DNA of 64,000 nt from an uncultured Gammaproteobacteria bacterium (GTDB lineage Bacteria; Pseudomonadota; Gammaproteobacteria; PS1; Pseudothioglobaceae). This document shows positions 56,262-63,656 of this stretch, piece by piece. The notes beneath the pieces were generated by a model, which was given only the letters and a program-made list of their open reading frames with translations, searched no databases and was not told the origin of the DNA. Position 1 is the stretch's first letter. The number at the start of each line of letters is the position of its first letter. The stretch spans positions 1 through 64,000 of the forward strand of contig CABWZI010000002.1 in assembly GCA_902509905.1 (NCBI GenBank), given 5' to 3'. The translations under genes and the position numbers were made by a program.

Positions 56262-56269
56262 AAGGCCTC

Positions 56270-56527
56270 CTATTTTTTATGTTTATCAGTGTATGGAATC
56301 AGCGCCAGAAATCTCGCTCGCTTAATGGCAGTGGTCAATTGTCTTTGAAACTTTGCAGAAGTTCCAGTGATCCTTGAAGGAGTAATTTTTCCACTCTCAT
56401 CTATATTCTTTAGAAGTGTATTCACATCCTTGTAATCAATCTCTTTGACGCCGGCTTTGGTAAAGCGACAAAAGCGATTAATAGGAATTTGGAACTTACG
56501 TCTTTTAGTTACTTGTTTTTTAGCCAT
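56270..56527 (-). CDS. rpsR: 30S ribosomal protein S18
   Basis: S18 binds S6 on the 30S platform. The 85-residue protein has the family core [20 protein letters not shown] and [31 protein letters not shown]. It lies between rpsF and rplI, with no priB gene in between. Confidence 0.98.
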   Translation of the reverse strand: MAKKQVTKRRKFQIPINRFCRFTKAGVKEIDYKDVNTLLKNIDESGKITPSRITGTSAKFQRQLTTAIKRARFLALIPYTDKHKK

Positions 56528-56536
56528 TACTTCCTC

Positions 56537-56920
56537 CTATTTCTGATCAGTGTCTTGAACTGTAGCTTTCTCTTTGCTTGGTTCTTTGACTTTATCTTTG
56601 TCAGCTTCCGTGACCATTATTGATGGCTCAGTTATAGCCCCTTTCTTTGAAATGATTAAGTTTCGAAGAATAGCATCGTTAAAACGGAAGTTATAGTTTA
56701 ATTTATCAAGCGTTTCTTTGTCACACTCGATATTCATCATTAAATAATGCGCTTTGTAAATCTTGTTGATTGGGTAGGCCAGGTGTTTACGACCCCAGTC
56801 TTCATCCCTGTGAACAACACCACCACCAGTGGTGATCAGTTCTTTGTATTTTTCTATCATTGTAGTCACCTGAGAGCTTTGATCAGGGTGGACAATGAGA
56901 GTTACTTCATAATGTCTCAT
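56537..56920 (-). CDS. rpsF: 30S ribosomal protein S6
   Basis: S6 binds S18 at the 30S platform. The 127-residue protein starts [17 protein letters not shown] and contains [35 protein letters not shown] and an acidic, Lys-rich tail. It is the first gene of the operon, preceded by AAGGAGATG and by a structured leader that fits the S6:S18 autoregulation motif. Confidence 0.98.
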   Translation of the reverse strand: MRHYEVTLIVHPDQSSQVTTMIEKYKELITTGGGVVHRDEDWGRKHLAYPINKIYKAHYLMMNIECDKETLDKLNYNFRFNDAILRNLIISKKGAITEPSIMVTEADKDKVKEPSKEKATVQDTDQK

Positions 56921-56944
56921 CTACATCTCCTTATGGATTAAAAA

Positions 56945-56975
56945 AGCTTGCCAACATCTGCCGGTCAAGCAAGGA
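56945..56975 (-). promoter_or_regulatory. S6:S18-binding leader motif of rpsF
   Basis: In the rpsF leader RNA (minus strand), CTTGC and GCAAG close a hairpin whose internal region contains ACCGGC. The S6:S18 complex is known to bind an rpsF-leader hairpin with a conserved CCG in a bulge and to repress its own operon. The position, 25 bases before the start codon, and the CCG support this; exact pairing is ambiguous because CAAGC/GCTTG can also pair. Confidence 0.65.
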
Positions 56976-56984
56976 AGTCGCTAT

Positions 56985-57013
56985 TTTATACTAGTTATAT
57001 CTTATGTATCAAT
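56985..57013 (-). promoter_or_regulatory. Sigma-70 promoter of the rpsF operon
   Basis: On the minus strand TTGATA (57013-57008), a 17-nt spacer and TATAAA (56990-56985) form a good sigma-70 promoter. Transcription would begin about 10 bases before the S6:S18 leader hairpin. Confidence 0.7.
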
Positions 57014-57063
57014 TAATTACTGATCCTATCGCATTATATCAAGCAATAATATAAACTTGAATT

Positions 57064-57738
57064 ATGAAAACTAATCTTGAAATATGTATAGATAGCTGTT
57101 CTGGAATTGATGCAGCTGTTAAGGGAGGTGCTGATCGAATAGAACTTTGCAGTTCATTAGAGTATGGCGGTTTAACACCCACCATAGAGGTTTTAAAATA
57201 TGCCTCGGAATGTGGCATTCAAGCTAGATCAATGATCAGACCGAGAAAAGGCGACTTTGTTTATTCTTTAGAAGAATTAAAAAAAATGCAAAGTGATATC
57301 GATATGGTTCGATCTTTCAAAATTGATGGAGTTGTTTTCGGTGCGACATTACCTAATGGGAGTCTTGATCAAGATTTATTAGAAACATTAATTTCTTATT
57401 CAGTTGGCTTTAAAAAAACTCTTCATAGAGCAGTAGATACAATGCCTAAAACAAAAGACTCTGTTCAGATAGGCATTCAGCTTGGGTTTGATACTATCTT
57501 GTCATCGGGGGGTAAAAATACAGCATTAGAGGGCTTATCAGTTTTGTCTGAAATGCACAAGTTAGCCTCTGGAAAAATTAACATTATGCCAGGATCAGGG
57601 GTCAATTCAAAAAGCGTTAAGCAGATTCTAAAAAACTACCATTTTGATTGGATTCATTCTTCCTGCTCCATTGAAAAAAATGGTTACAAATTGACTGATA
57701 TGCAATTAATCAAGAATCTTAAGAATGCAATTAATTAA
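57064..57738 (+). CDS. cutC: CutC family protein
   Basis: This 224-residue TIM-barrel protein has the CutC motifs LEICIDSCSGIDAAVKGGADRIELC, MIRPRKGDF, DGVVFGATLPNG, LHRAVDTM and MPGSGVNSKSV. CutC was first described in copper tolerance, but its real enzymatic role is uncertain. Its stop lies 14 bases inside mtgA. Confidence 0.92.
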   Translation: MKTNLEICIDSCSGIDAAVKGGADRIELCSSLEYGGLTPTIEVLKYASECGIQARSMIRPRKGDFVYSLEELKKMQSDIDMVRSFKIDGVVFGATLPNGSLDQDLLETLISYSVGFKKTLHRAVDTMPKTKDSVQIGIQLGFDTILSSGGKNTALEGLSVLSEMHKLASGKINIMPGSGVNSKSVKQILKNYHFDWIHSSCSIEKNGYKLTDMQLIKNLKNAIN

Positions 57739-58393
57739 AAAAAGGTTTTTCAAGATTGGAGTCATTCTTCTTCTAGCCATCTTGACTGTTTATATATTTA
57801 AATTAAATAATGAAGTTAAGGCTGAATTTTCAAATCCACCTAATCTTCCAATCAATGTTAATCAGATTGAATATTCAATAAATGAGTATCCAGATGATTT
57901 AATTAATATGCTACTTCTGGTCGAGGATCAATCTTTTTACAATCATCATGGCGTTGACTTTAAAGAAATTGCTAGAGTCCTTTATGGTTATTTGTTTGAA
58001 GATAAGGCTCTTAGGGGTGCAAGCACCGTTTCTCAGCAACTAATTAAAAACTCTCTTTTATCTAGAGAAAAAACCTTGTCCAGAAAGTTAGAAGAGGCTT
58101 TGATGGCAATTCTTTTAGAAGCATCTTACGATAAAGATTTAATTCTTGAAAGGTATATGAATACGGTATATTTAGCTCAAAGAGGAGATGAGGCTTTTCA
58201 TGGCTTTGCAAGTGGAAGTCTTTTTTACTTTGATAAAAATGTTGAAGATTTGAGTTTAGAGGAAATTGCAACACTTGTTGCCTTGCTGAAAGGACCCACA
58301 TACTTAAATCCAGAAAACTATCCTGAGAGGCTTAATAAGCGCGTCAATATGATTTTGTCGATGCATAAAAAATATAAGAGAATAATAAATTGA
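57725..58393 (+). CDS. mtgA: Monofunctional peptidoglycan glycosyltransferase
   Basis: MtgA polymerises lipid II into glycan strands at the outer face of the inner membrane. The 222-residue protein has an N-terminal membrane anchor (about 10-26) and the GT51 motifs: EDQSFYNHHGVDFKEIAR with the catalytic Glu, RGASTVSQQLIKN and KLEEALMAILLE. No transpeptidase domain follows. It overlaps cutC and tsaB. Confidence 0.94.
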   Translation: MQLIKKRFFKIGVILLLAILTVYIFKLNNEVKAEFSNPPNLPINVNQIEYSINEYPDDLINMLLLVEDQSFYNHHGVDFKEIARVLYGYLFEDKALRGASTVSQQLIKNSLLSREKTLSRKLEEALMAILLEASYDKDLILERYMNTVYLAQRGDEAFHGFASGSLFYFDKNVEDLSLEEIATLVALLKGPTYLNPENYPERLNKRVNMILSMHKKYKRIIN

Positions 58394-59046
58394 ATATATT
58401 AGCTATTGATACTTGCACAGATATAGCATCGGTTACATTGAATAAGTCTGGAGAGTTTACTAGTAGGGTGTTGTCTGGAGTTGAGAAAACCTCTGGACAT
58501 ATTCTTAAGCTCTGTGATGAAGTTTTTAAAGAGTCCAAAACTCAACTTAATGAGCTTGATTTAATTTCATATTCTAAAGGACCTGGTTCATTTACCGGCG
58601 TCAGAATGTGTATTGGCGTTGTTCAAGGATTGTCTTTATCTATGCAAATTCCAACAATGAGTTTTACAACATTGGAGTTGATCGGATTCAGAGCGACACA
58701 ACTTACAAAATCAAAAAAAATAGCAGTCGCATTAGATGCGAGGATGGGGGAAGTTTATTGGGCAACTTATGTTGATGGTTTGATAGATAATATGAAGATA
58801 TGCAATCCTCAAGAGGTTGATGATTTAGATTCAAGTTTTGTTGGAGTTGGAAGCGGCTGGAAGACATACAGTGAAGCCCTAAAAATAGCTTCAAATATAA
58901 ACGATGTGAATCTATCCATCAAACCAGAATCATCAGCGTTAATAGAATTGTCTCTTCAGGCAATGAATGAGGGCTTAAAGGGAACTTTGCATCTCCCTCA
59001 GCCGATCTATTTACGAAACAACGTGGCTGAAAAATCATTAAAATAA
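58390..59046 (+). CDS. tsaB: tRNA threonylcarbamoyladenosine biosynthesis protein TsaB
   Basis: TsaB is the ASKHA-fold partner of TsaD in t6A37 modification of ANN-decoding tRNAs. The 218-residue protein has MNILAIDTCTDIASVTL and the hallmark YSKGPGSFTGVRMCIGVVQGL. The start is TTG at 58390, overlapping the mtgA stop. It is followed by ccmC after 26 bases. Confidence 0.94.
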   Translation: MNILAIDTCTDIASVTLNKSGEFTSRVLSGVEKTSGHILKLCDEVFKESKTQLNELDLISYSKGPGSFTGVRMCIGVVQGLSLSMQIPTMSFTTLELIGFRATQLTKSKKIAVALDARMGEVYWATYVDGLIDNMKICNPQEVDDLDSSFVGVGSGWKTYSEALKIASNINDVNLSIKPESSALIELSLQAMNEGLKGTLHLPQPIYLRNNVAEKSLK

Positions 59047-59072
59047 ATCCTTTTTTATAACTGCATAAATTT

Positions 59073-59810
59073 ATGTGGAAATGGATTCAAAGGCAAGCCT
59101 CTCCAAAGGTTTTTTATCAAACTTGTAATAGGCTTATTCCATGGTTTTTTTGGCCATTTATAAGTTTGTTAATTTTAGGCTTATATTGGTCTCTTGTAGT
59201 CTCACCTGCCGATTATCAACAGGGAGATGGCTACAGAATAATTTTTATTCATGTTCCTAGCGCCATTCTTTCAATGATGGTTTATGCAGTCATGGCAATT
59301 GCTGGAGGAATTGGACTTATTTGGCAAATCAAGATGGCTGAGATTGTAGCAAAAGTTTCAGCCCCAATTGGGGCTGGATTTACTATTATTGCTCTTGCTT
59401 CAGGTGCAATATGGGGTAAGCCAATGTGGGGCGCTTGGTGGGTGTGGGATGCAAGGCTAACTTCAGAGCTTGTGTTGCTTTTTTTATACCTTGCTTATAT
59501 GTCTCTAAATAGCGCATTTGATAATCCTAGAACAGCGGCCAAATCCAGCTCAATTCTTGCAATAGTTGGTCTGATTAACCTTCCTATAATTCACTACTCT
59601 GTCAAGTGGTGGAATACGCTGCATCAGGGCTACTCTGTTGGCACTGGGGGCATCAAAGATCCGGATATGCAGATTGCACTAGCCTTGATGTTTGTTGCGT
59701 CAATTTTACTTTATGCATTGCTAGTTGCAATTAAGGCAAGGACTGAGGTGCTTATTCGTGAACAAAATTCTCGATGGGTTCAAGAGGAAGTAAGGAGTTT
59801 AATGTCATGA
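59073..59810 (+). CDS. ccmC: Cytochrome c maturation protein CcmC (heme exporter)
   Basis: CcmC is an inner-membrane heme-handling protein that loads heme onto CcmE. The 245-residue protein has six membrane helices, the tryptophan-rich WGAWWVWDARLTSELVLLFLYL loop and conserved heme-ligating histidines near HVPSA and HYSVKWWNTLHQG. It is followed by ccmD with a four-base overlap. Confidence 0.96.
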   Translation: MWKWIQRQASPKVFYQTCNRLIPWFFWPFISLLILGLYWSLVVSPADYQQGDGYRIIFIHVPSAILSMMVYAVMAIAGGIGLIWQIKMAEIVAKVSAPIGAGFTIIALASGAIWGKPMWGAWWVWDARLTSELVLLFLYLAYMSLNSAFDNPRTAAKSSSILAIVGLINLPIIHYSVKWWNTLHQGYSVGTGGIKDPDMQIALALMFVASILLYALLVAIKARTEVLIREQNSRWVQEEVRSLMS

Positions 59811-59977
59811 CTATGGTAGAGATTTTCTCTTTTCTTCCCTATGGTAAATATGCATTCTATGTATGGCTAGCCTATGGAGTCTCAGCTTTAACAATCATTG
59901 CTCTTTTTGTTTCTGCTATGCGAAATCATGCAAATACTTTGTTAGCTCTGACAAATAAATTTTCAAGAAGTAAATGA
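59807..59977 (+). CDS. ccmD: Heme exporter protein CcmD
   Basis: This 56-residue protein has a single membrane helix (about 16-37: YVWLAYGVSALTIIALFVSA) preceded by the CcmD-like FLPYGKYAFYVW. CcmD stabilises the CcmC-CcmE heme complex and its release. The start overlaps the ccmC stop (ATGA) and the end overlaps the ccmE start. Confidence 0.93.
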   Translation: MTMVEIFSFLPYGKYAFYVWLAYGVSALTIIALFVSAMRNHANTLLALTNKFSRSK

Positions 59978-60420
59978 CTAAAAGACAAAACCGAATGGTA
60001 TTGGTGGGACTTCTTGTAACTGGAGTATTTTTGGCAGGATATCTTGGAATTAAAGCCTTCAGTGAGAACTTATTATATTTCTATACGCCCTCAGATATTG
60101 TTAATGGAAAGGCTCCAACCGAAAAAAGTTTCAGAGTGGGTGGTCTTGTAGAGAATGACAGCGTAAAAAGAGACGGGATGCTAGTTAATTTTTCTGTATC
60201 AGATAATTTGGAATCAATTGAGGTTACTTATGAAGGTATATTGCCTGACCTTTTTAGAGAAGGTCAAGGGGTTGTAGCTTCAGGATCAATATCTAATAAG
60301 TGTGTTGAGCAGACCTGTAAAAATACTTTTATTGCAACAGAAGTCTTAGCAAAGCATGATGAGAATTATATGCCACCTGAGGTTGCAGCTGCTCTGGAAT
60401 CGCAGGAGGTAAAAGAATGA
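59974..60420 (+). CDS. ccmE: Heme chaperone CcmE
   Basis: CcmE carries heme covalently in the periplasm to the cytochrome c synthetase. The 148-residue protein has an N-terminal membrane anchor, an OB fold with FRVGGLVENDSVKRDG, and the heme-attachment His in LAKHDENYMPPEV with the conserved Tyr four residues later. The end overlaps the ccmG start. Confidence 0.96.
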   Translation: MTKRQNRMVLVGLLVTGVFLAGYLGIKAFSENLLYFYTPSDIVNGKAPTEKSFRVGGLVENDSVKRDGMLVNFSVSDNLESIEVTYEGILPDLFREGQGVVASGSISNKCVEQTCKNTFIATEVLAKHDENYMPPEVAAALESQEVKE

Positions 60421-60938
60421 AAAAAATACTGCCTTTATTAGTTTTTCTAGTGGTTGGAGTTTTCCTATTTCTAAGCTTAAATTCAGATCCAAATAAGTTA
60501 CCTTCTCCACTTGTTGGAAAGAAGTTTCCAATAATTGAAGGCACTGATTTTTACTCAAATGAAACTGTTAAATTAAATGATTTAATGGACAATAAGTTAG
60601 CACTTGTGAATGTGTGGGCTTCATGGTGCGTGACTTGCAGAAAAGAGCATCAAGTGATAATGAATATAGCTGAAAATACCAATCTGAAGCTCATTGGAAT
60701 TAATTATAAGGATACAAAAAGTGATGGGGAGGAGTACCTTAAGGTTATGGGTAACCCTTTCGACGAGATAGTTTTTGATCCTAATGGTGAAATCGGAATG
60801 GAGCTAGGGATATATGCTACTCCAGAAACTTTTCTAATTAGTAGAGAGGGTTTGATTATTCATAAACATATAGGAGAAATAACAAAAGAGATCTGGAATG
60901 AAAATTTTCTACCTCTTATTAATGTAACTGAAAGTTAA
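60417..60938 (+). CDS. ccmG: Thiol:disulfide interchange protein CcmG/DsbE
   Basis: CcmG keeps apocytochrome c cysteines reduced in the periplasm. The 173-residue protein has a membrane anchor (residues 4-21) and a thioredoxin fold with active site WASWCVTCRKEH and a cis-Pro region in YATPETFLI. ccmF, which normally lies between ccmE and ccmG, and ccmH are not present here. Confidence 0.94.
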   Translation: MKKILPLLVFLVVGVFLFLSLNSDPNKLPSPLVGKKFPIIEGTDFYSNETVKLNDLMDNKLALVNVWASWCVTCRKEHQVIMNIAENTNLKLIGINYKDTKSDGEEYLKVMGNPFDEIVFDPNGEIGMELGIYATPETFLISREGLIIHKHIGEITKEIWNENFLPLINVTES

Positions 60939-60992
60939 ATTTTTTTTAGTATTTTCCTGCTGAAAATTTTCTTAAATAACCCTGAATGACGC

Positions 60993-61020
60993 TTGACATA
61001 AGGGTTTATAAATGGATAAT
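60993..61020 (+). promoter_or_regulatory. Sigma-70 promoter of hup
   Basis: A consensus TTGACA (60993-60998) is followed after 16 bases by GATAAT (61015-61020). Transcription would start near 61027, giving a leader of about 64 bases before the ATG at 61091. The leader has AAGGAG at 61077-61082. Confidence 0.75.
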
Positions 61021-61090
61021 AAAATTGAAACCTTTTAAATTTTTTTCAAGGTTTTATATCAATTCTTTTTTAAATTAAGGAGTTAGAATA

Positions 61091-61363
61091 ATGAATAAAT
61101 CAGATTTAGTTTCAGCAATTGCTGATAACTCAGGTCTTTCTAAAGCTGATGCTGCTAGAGCTTTAGAAGCAACAACTAGTGCTATCTCTGGTGCACTAGC
61201 CAGTGGTGACTCTGTTGCCATAACAGGTTTTGGTAGTTTCCTTGTCAGAGCTCGCGCAGCGCGCACTGGTAGAAACCCCCAAACAGGCGCTGCTATTCAA
61301 ATTTCAGCATCAAATGTACCTGCATTTAAAGCAGGAAAATTATTAAAGGAATCTGTTAACTAA
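61091..61363 (+). CDS. hup: DNA-binding protein HU
   Basis: HU is the small nucleoid-associated protein that bends and compacts DNA. The 90-residue protein has the family start [29 protein letters not shown]-like strand, [20 protein letters not shown] (the DNA-binding arm signature) and the ending [13 protein letters not shown]. Strong promoter and ribosome-binding sites precede it. Confidence 0.97.
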   Translation: MNKSDLVSAIADNSGLSKADAARALEATTSAISGALASGDSVAITGFGSFLVRARAARTGRNPQTGAAIQISASNVPAFKAGKLLKESVN

Positions 61364-61379
61364 TTAGATTTTTTGTCAG

Positions 61380-61385
61380 TATAAT
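61380..61385 (+). promoter_or_regulatory. Probable -10 element of the tRNA-Val/tRNA-Asp promoter
   Basis: A consensus TATAAT lies just upstream of the hup terminator hairpin, with TTAACT 18 bases before it as a possible -35. Transcription from it would start near 61392, at the end of the hairpin's 5' arm. Confidence 0.55.
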
Positions 61386-61420
61386 ATGCCCGTTTCCTGA
61401 TTTGATTCGGGCATTTTTTT
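61386..61420 (+). terminator. Intrinsic terminator of hup, overlapping the tRNA promoter
   Basis: The stem ATGCCCG/CGGGCAT has a 15-nt loop and is followed by a run of seven T that ends directly at the first base of tRNA-Val. The -10 of the downstream tRNA promoter touches its 5' arm. Confidence 0.85.
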
Positions 61421-61496
61421 GGGCGCTTAGCTCAGTTGGGAGAGCATCGCCCTTACAAGGCGAGGGTCACAAGTTCAAGTCTTGTAGCGCCCACCA
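61421..61496 (+). tRNA. tRNA-Val (anticodon UAC)
   Basis: A 76-base cloverleaf can be drawn: acceptor GGGCGCT with AGCGCCC, D-loop AGCTCAGTTGGGAGAGC, anticodon stem TCGCC/GGCGA with loop CTTACAA (anticodon TAC), T-loop GTTCAAGTC and an encoded CCA at 61494-61496. Confidence 0.97.
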
Positions 61497-61501
61497 AAAA
61501 C

Positions 61502-61578
61502 GGAGTGGTAGTTCAGCTGGTTAGAATACCTGCCTGTCACGCAGGGGGTCGCGGGTTCGAATCCCGTCCACTCCGCCA
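61502..61578 (+). tRNA. tRNA-Asp (anticodon GUC)
   Basis: A 77-base cloverleaf: acceptor GGAGTGG with CCACTCC, D-loop GTTCAGCTGGTTAGAAT, anticodon stem CCTGC/GCAGG with loop CTGTCAC (anticodon GTC), T-loop GGTTCGAATCC and encoded CCA at 61576-61578. It follows tRNA-Val by five bases, so the two are co-transcribed. Confidence 0.97.
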
Positions 61579-61620
61579 TCTTACTTGTTGTAATGTGTTT
61601 TATTTAACTCTAAAACGTTT

Positions 61621-61660
61621 CTAAGCCCTTTATATAAAAAGGGCTTAGTTGTTTTATTTG
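61621..61660 (+). terminator. Terminator after the tRNA-Val/tRNA-Asp unit
   Basis: Perfect 11-bp arms CTAAGCCCTTT and AAAGGGCTTAG enclose a 6-nt loop and are followed by the T-rich tail TTGTTTTATTT. It lies 43 bases after tRNA-Asp. Confidence 0.88.
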
Positions 61661-61699
61661 AGTTTCTTTAATTTATGACTATTTTTCAGTGTTTCATTC

Positions 61700-61758
61700 A
61701 AAATGTGAAAAATAAGCTGCTTTTCACATTTTTATGATTTTGCTTTTCACATTTTTTT
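61700..61758. repeat. Three copies of a TTTTCACATTTTT repeat
   Basis: One inverted copy (AAAATGTGAAAAA, 61700-61712) and two direct copies of GCTTTTCACATTTTT (starting 61719 and 61742) lie between the tRNA terminator and the first accessory gene. The inverted and first direct copies can form a 12-bp hairpin. The repeats could be operator or attachment sequence; their function is unknown. Confidence 0.7.
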
Positions 61759-61790
61759 AGACTTGGTTCATATTGCCATATAATTTAGCT

Positions 61791-62495
61791 ATGAACTCTA
61801 CTTCTTATGATGAATGTGTTGAACAATATAATCAAGCGATCTTGAGTTTATGGAAACCTGTATTTGAAGATGCCACAAAACCGAATGAAAAAACCAATGT
61901 AGAATTCAAACAATTCTGTTTTCATGTTAAACAGGACGAGTCACCAATTTGGTTTTTTGGGATGAATCCAAGTTTATTAGATTCTACTAATGAATTTATA
62001 AGTCAAACCACTCCCCCAGATAAAAACCTGATTGAAAAATTGGAAAAAGAACAAAAATATATGCACACAGAAATTCAGTATTTCAAAAGACCAATAAAGT
62101 TTTTTAAAGAAGAGGTAAAAATTCCAGAATTAAGAAAGCCCATATTTCATGATCTTTATCCAGTAAGACATACCAACCAAAAAGAATTTGTTAAATTCCT
62201 TGAAGATAATGATGATTTTTGTAATAGTCTTGACAAGGCAACAAAAGAACTAATAGATGGAATAATGCCAGAGATCATTGTCATAGCAAATGCCAAAGCA
62301 TCAGAATTGATGCAAAAGATTTTTTTTGGAGAGAGCGAATCAAAAGGTGAAACTCTACGCCCTTATAAATTCAATGGGAAAAAAACAGATATGATTTTTT
62401 CTTCAATGTTAAGTGGTCAGCGTGCTCTCGATACTTATTCTCGCTCACGCCTCGCCAAAGAGATAATTGAAACTTGGAAGGATCGAAACAATTAA
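61791..62495 (+). CDS. Unrecognised 234-residue protein, possibly uracil-glycosylase-fold
   Basis: This soluble protein has no signal peptide or membrane helix. It contains WFFGMNPSLLDS, PEIIVIANAKASELMQ and SSMLSGQRALDTYSRSRLAKE, a pattern that faintly recalls the GxNPx and C-terminal loops of the uracil-DNA glycosylase superfamily; this is a weak resemblance. A TATAAT (61779-61784) lies seven bases before the ATG at 61791, so the mRNA may be leaderless. An in-frame TTG at 61773 would start inside that promoter and is rejected. Confidence 0.7.
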   Translation: MNSTSYDECVEQYNQAILSLWKPVFEDATKPNEKTNVEFKQFCFHVKQDESPIWFFGMNPSLLDSTNEFISQTTPPDKNLIEKLEKEQKYMHTEIQYFKRPIKFFKEEVKIPELRKPIFHDLYPVRHTNQKEFVKFLEDNDDFCNSLDKATKELIDGIMPEIIVIANAKASELMQKIFFGESESKGETLRPYKFNGKKTDMIFSSMLSGQRALDTYSRSRLAKEIIETWKDRNN

Positions 62496-62546
62496 TGAGT
62501 ACATCCTACCGGGTTATTTTCCAAGTAAAGGAAATGTAACTCCAAC

Positions 62547-63272
62547 ATGAAAAAATCCATAATCGCTTCTCTATCAATATTAGTTCTAGTATTGATATTT
62601 TTCAATATGAACAATCAGACTGATGATTTAAAAAGAGATGAGATTAACTTATCGACCAAGATAAGTTGCGGTGGAACCTTATGGAATATCCAAGAGAACA
62701 TTGCTCCAATCGATAATTATCAGGTAATTATCACTAAACATGCCTGTACTAAAGGTGGTAAATACATAGAGGGACAGTTCTATGAAAATGGAAAGCCCTC
62801 AAAGCCATATCCTGGGATGGAAGGATATTCTTATTCTGGACAAATCACTGACTCTGATTACAATGTAGTTGTAGATTTCATTGGTGGTGGAGATGAGTTA
62901 AGTGTTGTTGATACTCCAGAAGGGTTTCCTCTTCTGACTATTCTGAGTTCTTTCTATGGTGCATCTAATACTTCCCATACTTACCTTTTATATTCAACTT
63001 TCCCTGTACTTAAAAAGATTACCGAGATTACCCAGCCTCTTAATATGTATCAAGTAACGAATAGAAATGGGAGTGAAAGAGAAGTCGATGGTTTTTATAG
63101 AGACAGTTCTGGCAATTTCTTGATTGATAGACTTACAACAGAGGGAACTGAACTAGGTAAGTGTAATGCCTGCCAAGAATGGAGATTAGAGACATTAAAA
63201 CTGGTTGATGGAAATATGGTCTCTATGGGTATTAGAGATTTTGATCTAGCTAATTACAAAAGAATGAATTGA
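62547..63272 (+). CDS. Unrecognised 241-residue protein with N-terminal membrane anchor
   Basis: An N-terminal hydrophobic segment (KKSIIASLSILVLVLIFFNM) acts as signal peptide or anchor, so the rest is periplasmic or outside. The mature part has four cysteines, including ISCGGTLW, KHACTKGG and a CNACQEW pair, which may form disulfides or bind metal. No family was recognised. Gene starts 51 bases after the previous stop with only a distant AAAGGA. Confidence 0.7.
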   Translation: MKKSIIASLSILVLVLIFFNMNNQTDDLKRDEINLSTKISCGGTLWNIQENIAPIDNYQVIITKHACTKGGKYIEGQFYENGKPSKPYPGMEGYSYSGQITDSDYNVVVDFIGGGDELSVVDTPEGFPLLTILSSFYGASNTSHTYLLYSTFPVLKKITEITQPLNMYQVTNRNGSEREVDGFYRDSSGNFLIDRLTTEGTELGKCNACQEWRLETLKLVDGNMVSMGIRDFDLANYKRMN

Positions 63273-63296
63273 GCATTGAAAGGAAAACGGTTTATT

Positions 63297-63325
63297 TTGA
63301 TATATAAATCTGATATTCTTATTTT
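63297..63325 (+). promoter_or_regulatory. Possible promoter of the 96-residue gene
   Basis: TTGATA (63297-63302) and TATTTT (63320-63325) are separated by 17 bases in an AT-rich gap, 38 bases before the next ATG. The -10 is weak. Confidence 0.35.
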
Positions 63326-63363
63326 ATTATGACAACCTTTTTTATTAATTTAAGGAGTAAAAA

Positions 63364-63654
63364 ATGGATTTACAAGGATTTCGGGAAGATAAAGGAGTTG
63401 AAGATTATTACAAGTCGACGAGAGATTTATTTCCAGAAGAAGGCACAATAGAGTGGTTTTTTGATAATCTCCAAAGTACGACAAATTGGCCATCAATGCA
63501 AAAAGGCGAGACAAAGGAAGTAGGAACTATTTGTGCTTACTGCGTCGATCGAATAGAGAGTAGTACTGAAATTAAGTGGTTTGAAGAAAATGACTTTCCA
63601 TATGACTATTCAGTTTTTCTAGAGCTTGATGCTGCTGTTAAAGCGGCATTATAA
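63364..63654 (+). CDS. Unrecognised 96-residue acidic protein
   Basis: This small soluble acidic protein (DLQGFREDKGVEDYYKSTRD, ending LELDAAVKAAL) has a pair of cysteines in TICAYCVDR, a possible CxxC zinc or redox site. No family was recognised. TTAAGGAG lies six bases before the ATG, a strong ribosome-binding site, which supports that it is translated. Confidence 0.7.
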   Translation: MDLQGFREDKGVEDYYKSTRDLFPEEGTIEWFFDNLQSTTNWPSMQKGETKEVGTICAYCVDRIESSTEIKWFEENDFPYDYSVFLELDAAVKAAL

Positions 63655-63656
63655 GT

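Noticed and set aside
61436-61624. A 62-codon frame across the two tRNA genes
   Set aside because: The bases are fully explained by tRNA-Val and tRNA-Asp cloverleaves.
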